Source: Pyrrhoderma lamaoense
Taxonomy: Eukaryota > Basidiomycota > Agaricomycetes > Hymenochaetales > Hymenochaetaceae
Assembly: GCA_002794735.1 (NCBI GenBank)
Contig: NBAZ01000004.1
Coordinates: 1,302,001 to 1,366,000, forward strand
Reading direction: 5' to 3'
Length of the DNA: 64,000 nt
The notes beneath the pieces were generated by a model. The model was not told the DNA's origin. It saw only the letters and a program-made list of their open reading frames with translations, and ran no database searches. The position numbers and the translations under genes were made by a program. The first letter of the stretch is position 1. Every line of letters starts with the position of its first letter. This document shows, piece by piece, positions 61,260 through 64,000 of this stretch.

Positions 61260-64000
61260 ATGAACTCCTTTATTCAGATTTCAGCACACTTGTCATCTAT
61301 CTTCCCTTCGTCTGGACAAGTAAACACCCACGTTGTACCCACTTCTAGGCGTGACATTCCTCTAGCGACTGCTTTGACTGACATACCTGTAGAACATACT
61401 CTTCGTGCCTCACTTTTCTATTTCCAAAATACTGGACACATTCTTTTACGCGTTCTTCAAGGGGGACTAGCAGTGGAACTAGTCTCTTTAACTCATGATA
61501 CATCTCCGATCCGTTTCGTGTTTCCAGCTGCGGTGGTTCCGAATCCTGCCTTGACTACTTCCAAAGGTCAAGTTTACCTCATTGTATTGACAACTGTTGG
61601 AAGTCTGTTTCGAATACATCTTCCTTTCTATACGGATGGGCAACTCTGGCACGAAGCTCTGCCGAGGGACTGGTGTAGTGAATGGCAAGTTAAAAAACTC
61701 GGTAACTATGAACCAAAATTAGTTCACGTTCACGATACACACGACGTAGCTATAGCATCAGCATCGGGTGGAATTCTGAGACTTAATTCAGCTGGGAATG
61801 AAGGGATCGGGAGCAGTGAGTAATATCTACTTCATTTACTATTTTTAAACAGGATTAACGACTAGCTGGTGTAACAGGTTGGACTGAAACGGACTGGAAA
61901 CATTCGAATTGGTACTCCGCATTTTTACCAGTGATTTCATCTAGTCAAGATAGTCCTTCCGAAATAGTTTCTTTTGCATCCTTTCCTGTGTCGACAGGAA
62001 AAAGTGATATATTTACACTGTCTCGCGATCGTGTATTACGAAGATGGACTGCAACAAGAGGATGTCAAGATCAGATACCTCTCGGAAACGCCGGTAGCGG
62101 CGAGGAAAGTCCTACTCCTTTGTTGGACCCACGACCCCAGAAGTCAATCCAGGTCTTTCACGTGCCGAACTCCGATGTCTCCGAGGAAATTGATCTTGTA
62201 TTAGTCTTTACACCAACGCCATCCTCTCCCGCAACGGCTGGAGTCTTCAAAGTCATCGATCCAGGCGATGCTAAAACAGGGGGCAAGGCAACTATACTAG
62301 CAACATTCGATGCTTCTCCTGCAAGTGTGTTCTGCAATCTTCTAGATTTCTCGGTTAATCAGAGTACCTTGTTTGTACTCTGGGAAAGACAAGGTCAATC
62401 GGTGGTGGAAATGACTCATATCGGTACAGCCACGAGTGAACGGACTACTCCCGCCCCCGTTGTATGGAGTAGAGCCCGATTGGATCAACATAACGAGCTT
62501 GACCACAGCTCTATGGACTATTTACTTTTACAGCCAGGCTCTCTGACTGAAAAGTTCTTGCAATTGGTTTTGCGACCGGGATTATTTTCTGTAGTTACAC
62601 TACGAGCAGCATTGCAAGAATACAGGGAACACTATCTCTCCTTACCGGGTCCTCACCCTTCTCCTTTGCTAAGCACCTATGCCACACTTAGTGAAAGTAT
62701 TGCCGCTATTGTTGGTTGCACTGTTGAACTAACTCGTGATCCAAATACTGGTGCTTCCCTACATAAACAATATTGGAATGCATTAAGACGTGACTGGGAA
62801 GGATTTGTAGCTCGATGCAGAGAAATCGAGCAAAGCGCCCGCTGGCCTGTTTGCCTTGGGGTCGCATCTAATGATCAGGTTCTATTTTTTGAACGCGAGC
62901 GTATGGGTCAATGTGTTGAAGAGGATACAGCATTGCAGCTACATCATTTACTCACTAGTTCAGCAGATACGGATGCTGTTCACATAGTCTTGAGCACTTG
63001 CTGGAAATTACGGGAAAAGATCCCTGCCACTCTTATACAAAGAATTGAAACGGAAACTTTGAGTACTCTCAACCAGGAATACTCATTTCCTTTAGTGGAC
63101 ATACTCACCGATGCTTCTAACAAAATCTTTTATAAAGAAGAACTTGAAGAGGGTCTTGAAGCATGGATCAATGAAAGGTTAGGAGGTGTAGAAGACTTTG
63201 ATTCTGCTGTCCGAGTCGCATTGGATGTTATTGGTGGTTTGGACAAGGCCGTCAAACAAGAAGAAGATGAGGTTGAATTGATCATCCCTCCTACCACTCT
63301 TGAATGGGTAAGAGCTTTGGCGGGATCGTATATTGCAGAGACAATTGAAATCCGATACAATTTATGCCTGGCACTTGTCGTCCTACTGTATTTGATAGTC
63401 GACGATCTACAGGCCTATGATCCAGCCCTTCTAGCTGAAGTTTTCTCGGTGATCCGAGGAGTTGCAATGTACAGATATCTCTGCAGACAACCCGCGGGGA
63501 TCTGGAAGGTAGAAGGCCGATAGTACAGTCAGAATCGATGACAGCAGATGATGTAGCCTCTCGCCTAGACGACATGCACATGTCTCGAGGGGGCAGGATC
63601 CCTACTCCGAGTTATAGTTTAGTCCACCGACTTCTGTCTGAGACTGGCCACCCATCTCTTCTTCCTGCTGCTTCCCATTACTTCCTTGATCAAGTTGGCC
63701 TCCTTTCCGGGGAATCACCTGCACATGTGACCCGAAGCGAAGTACTCCTATGTGAACGATTACGTCTCCTGGGTTATCTAGAAAGTGCAAGATACCTACT
63801 TACTTGGCTTCCTCGTACACCCGCAGTGTGTTATGTACTTGGAAGATTATGGATTGATGCTGGTCGTGAAGCTGAAGCAGTTCTGCTTCTTCAAGGCGTT
63901 GGTGGATGTTTTGGTAATTTCCTGATATTTTCGTCTACGTATTACACACTCACTTCTAAATATAGGACCAGAAAGTGTACTTTCAAGTGATGACCATGAG
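61260..64000 (+). CDS. NUP120: Nucleoporin Nup120/Nup160, 3' partial, one frame break
   Basis: Large scaffold subunit of the Y-shaped (Nup84/Nup107) complex of the nuclear pore. Exons 61260-61815, 61878-63913 and 63966 onward; the rest lies beyond the window. Seen: VEHTLRASLFYFQNTGHILL, LTTVGSLFRIHLPFYTDGQL, the Nup120/160 signature GSLFRI...WTETDWKHSNWYSAF across the first intron, then SFPVSTGKSDIFTLSRDRVL, LRRWTATRGC and VFCNLLDFSVNQSTLFVLWE, which are beta-propeller blades, followed by the helical part. The upstream open frame has only GTG, so ATG 61260 is taken. The frame must move at the G4 run 63496-63499 (one G apparently missing), after which DLEGRRPIVQSESM and SARYLLTWLPRTPAVCYVLG continue. 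Confidence 0.88.

Noticed and set aside
19618..63523. Programmed ribosomal frameshifting as the explanation for the many frame changes
   Set aside because: Sites differ in sequence, no common slippery heptamer or stop-codon context is shared, and unrelated housekeeping genes are affected. Missing homopolymer bases are simpler.

Overview
The window reads as nuclear DNA of a filamentous fungus, most likely a basidiomycete (Agaricomycotina). Genes are dense in short introns (about 50-65 bases, GT...AG), exons can be very small (29-42 bases), and the gene set is fungal: a Gpc1-type glycerophosphocholine acyltransferase, an Atf1-like bZIP factor, a DEP-RGS regulator of the Sst2/FlbA/Thn1 class, a Nup120-type nucleoporin, AP-3 mu, and F-box-like proteins. 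I see no prokaryotic operon structure, CRISPR array or intact transposon.

Layout. 0-3.5 kb: end of proteasome subunit alpha6 (+), COX15 (-), a BolA3-like protein (+). 3.5-9.7 kb: gene-free, low-complexity DNA with a ~600 bp direct duplication. 9.7-12.9 kb: a divergent pair, a METTL21-type methyltransferase (-) and a Ser/Pro-rich PPxY protein (+). 12.9-19.6 kb: gene-free, with a 1 kb pyrimidine-rich tract. 19.6-31 kb: TAD1-like tRNA adenosine deaminase (+), GPC1 (-), ATP synthase subunit d (-), and hexokinase (+) flanked by two F-box-like paralogues pointing outward. 31-42.5 kb: an intron-containing tRNA-Ala(UGC) (-), an Atf1-like bZIP factor (-), and two long gene-free stretches around it. 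42.5-51.8 kb: compact block of DUF3445 protein (-), Ser-rich protein (-), isochorismatase-like hydrolase (+), OST2/DAD1 (-), SOD-like mitoribosomal protein (+), AP-3 mu (-). 51.8-64 kb: a decayed coding remnant (-), RGS protein (+), MAPR/Dap1-like protein (+), an unknown 172-aa protein (-), and Nup120 (+, cut by the window end).

Most genes are housekeeping genes of unrelated pathways: respiration (COX15, ATP7, mitoribosome), proteostasis, secretion/glycosylation, vesicle sorting, nuclear pore, glycolysis, tRNA editing and signalling. They do not form a gene cluster. The most informative global pattern is that at least six genes have single-base frame breaks, mostly in short homopolymers and mostly apparent one-base losses, while about twelve others are clean. 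I read this mainly as residual assembly error, with true decay possible for the F-box and TAD1 genes. I did not find a convincing previously undescribed system. The leads most worth a check are the paralogues flanking hexokinase, the compensating frame switch in the bZIP gene, the duplicated non-coding block at 5-7 kb, and the methyltransferase whose last exon is missing.
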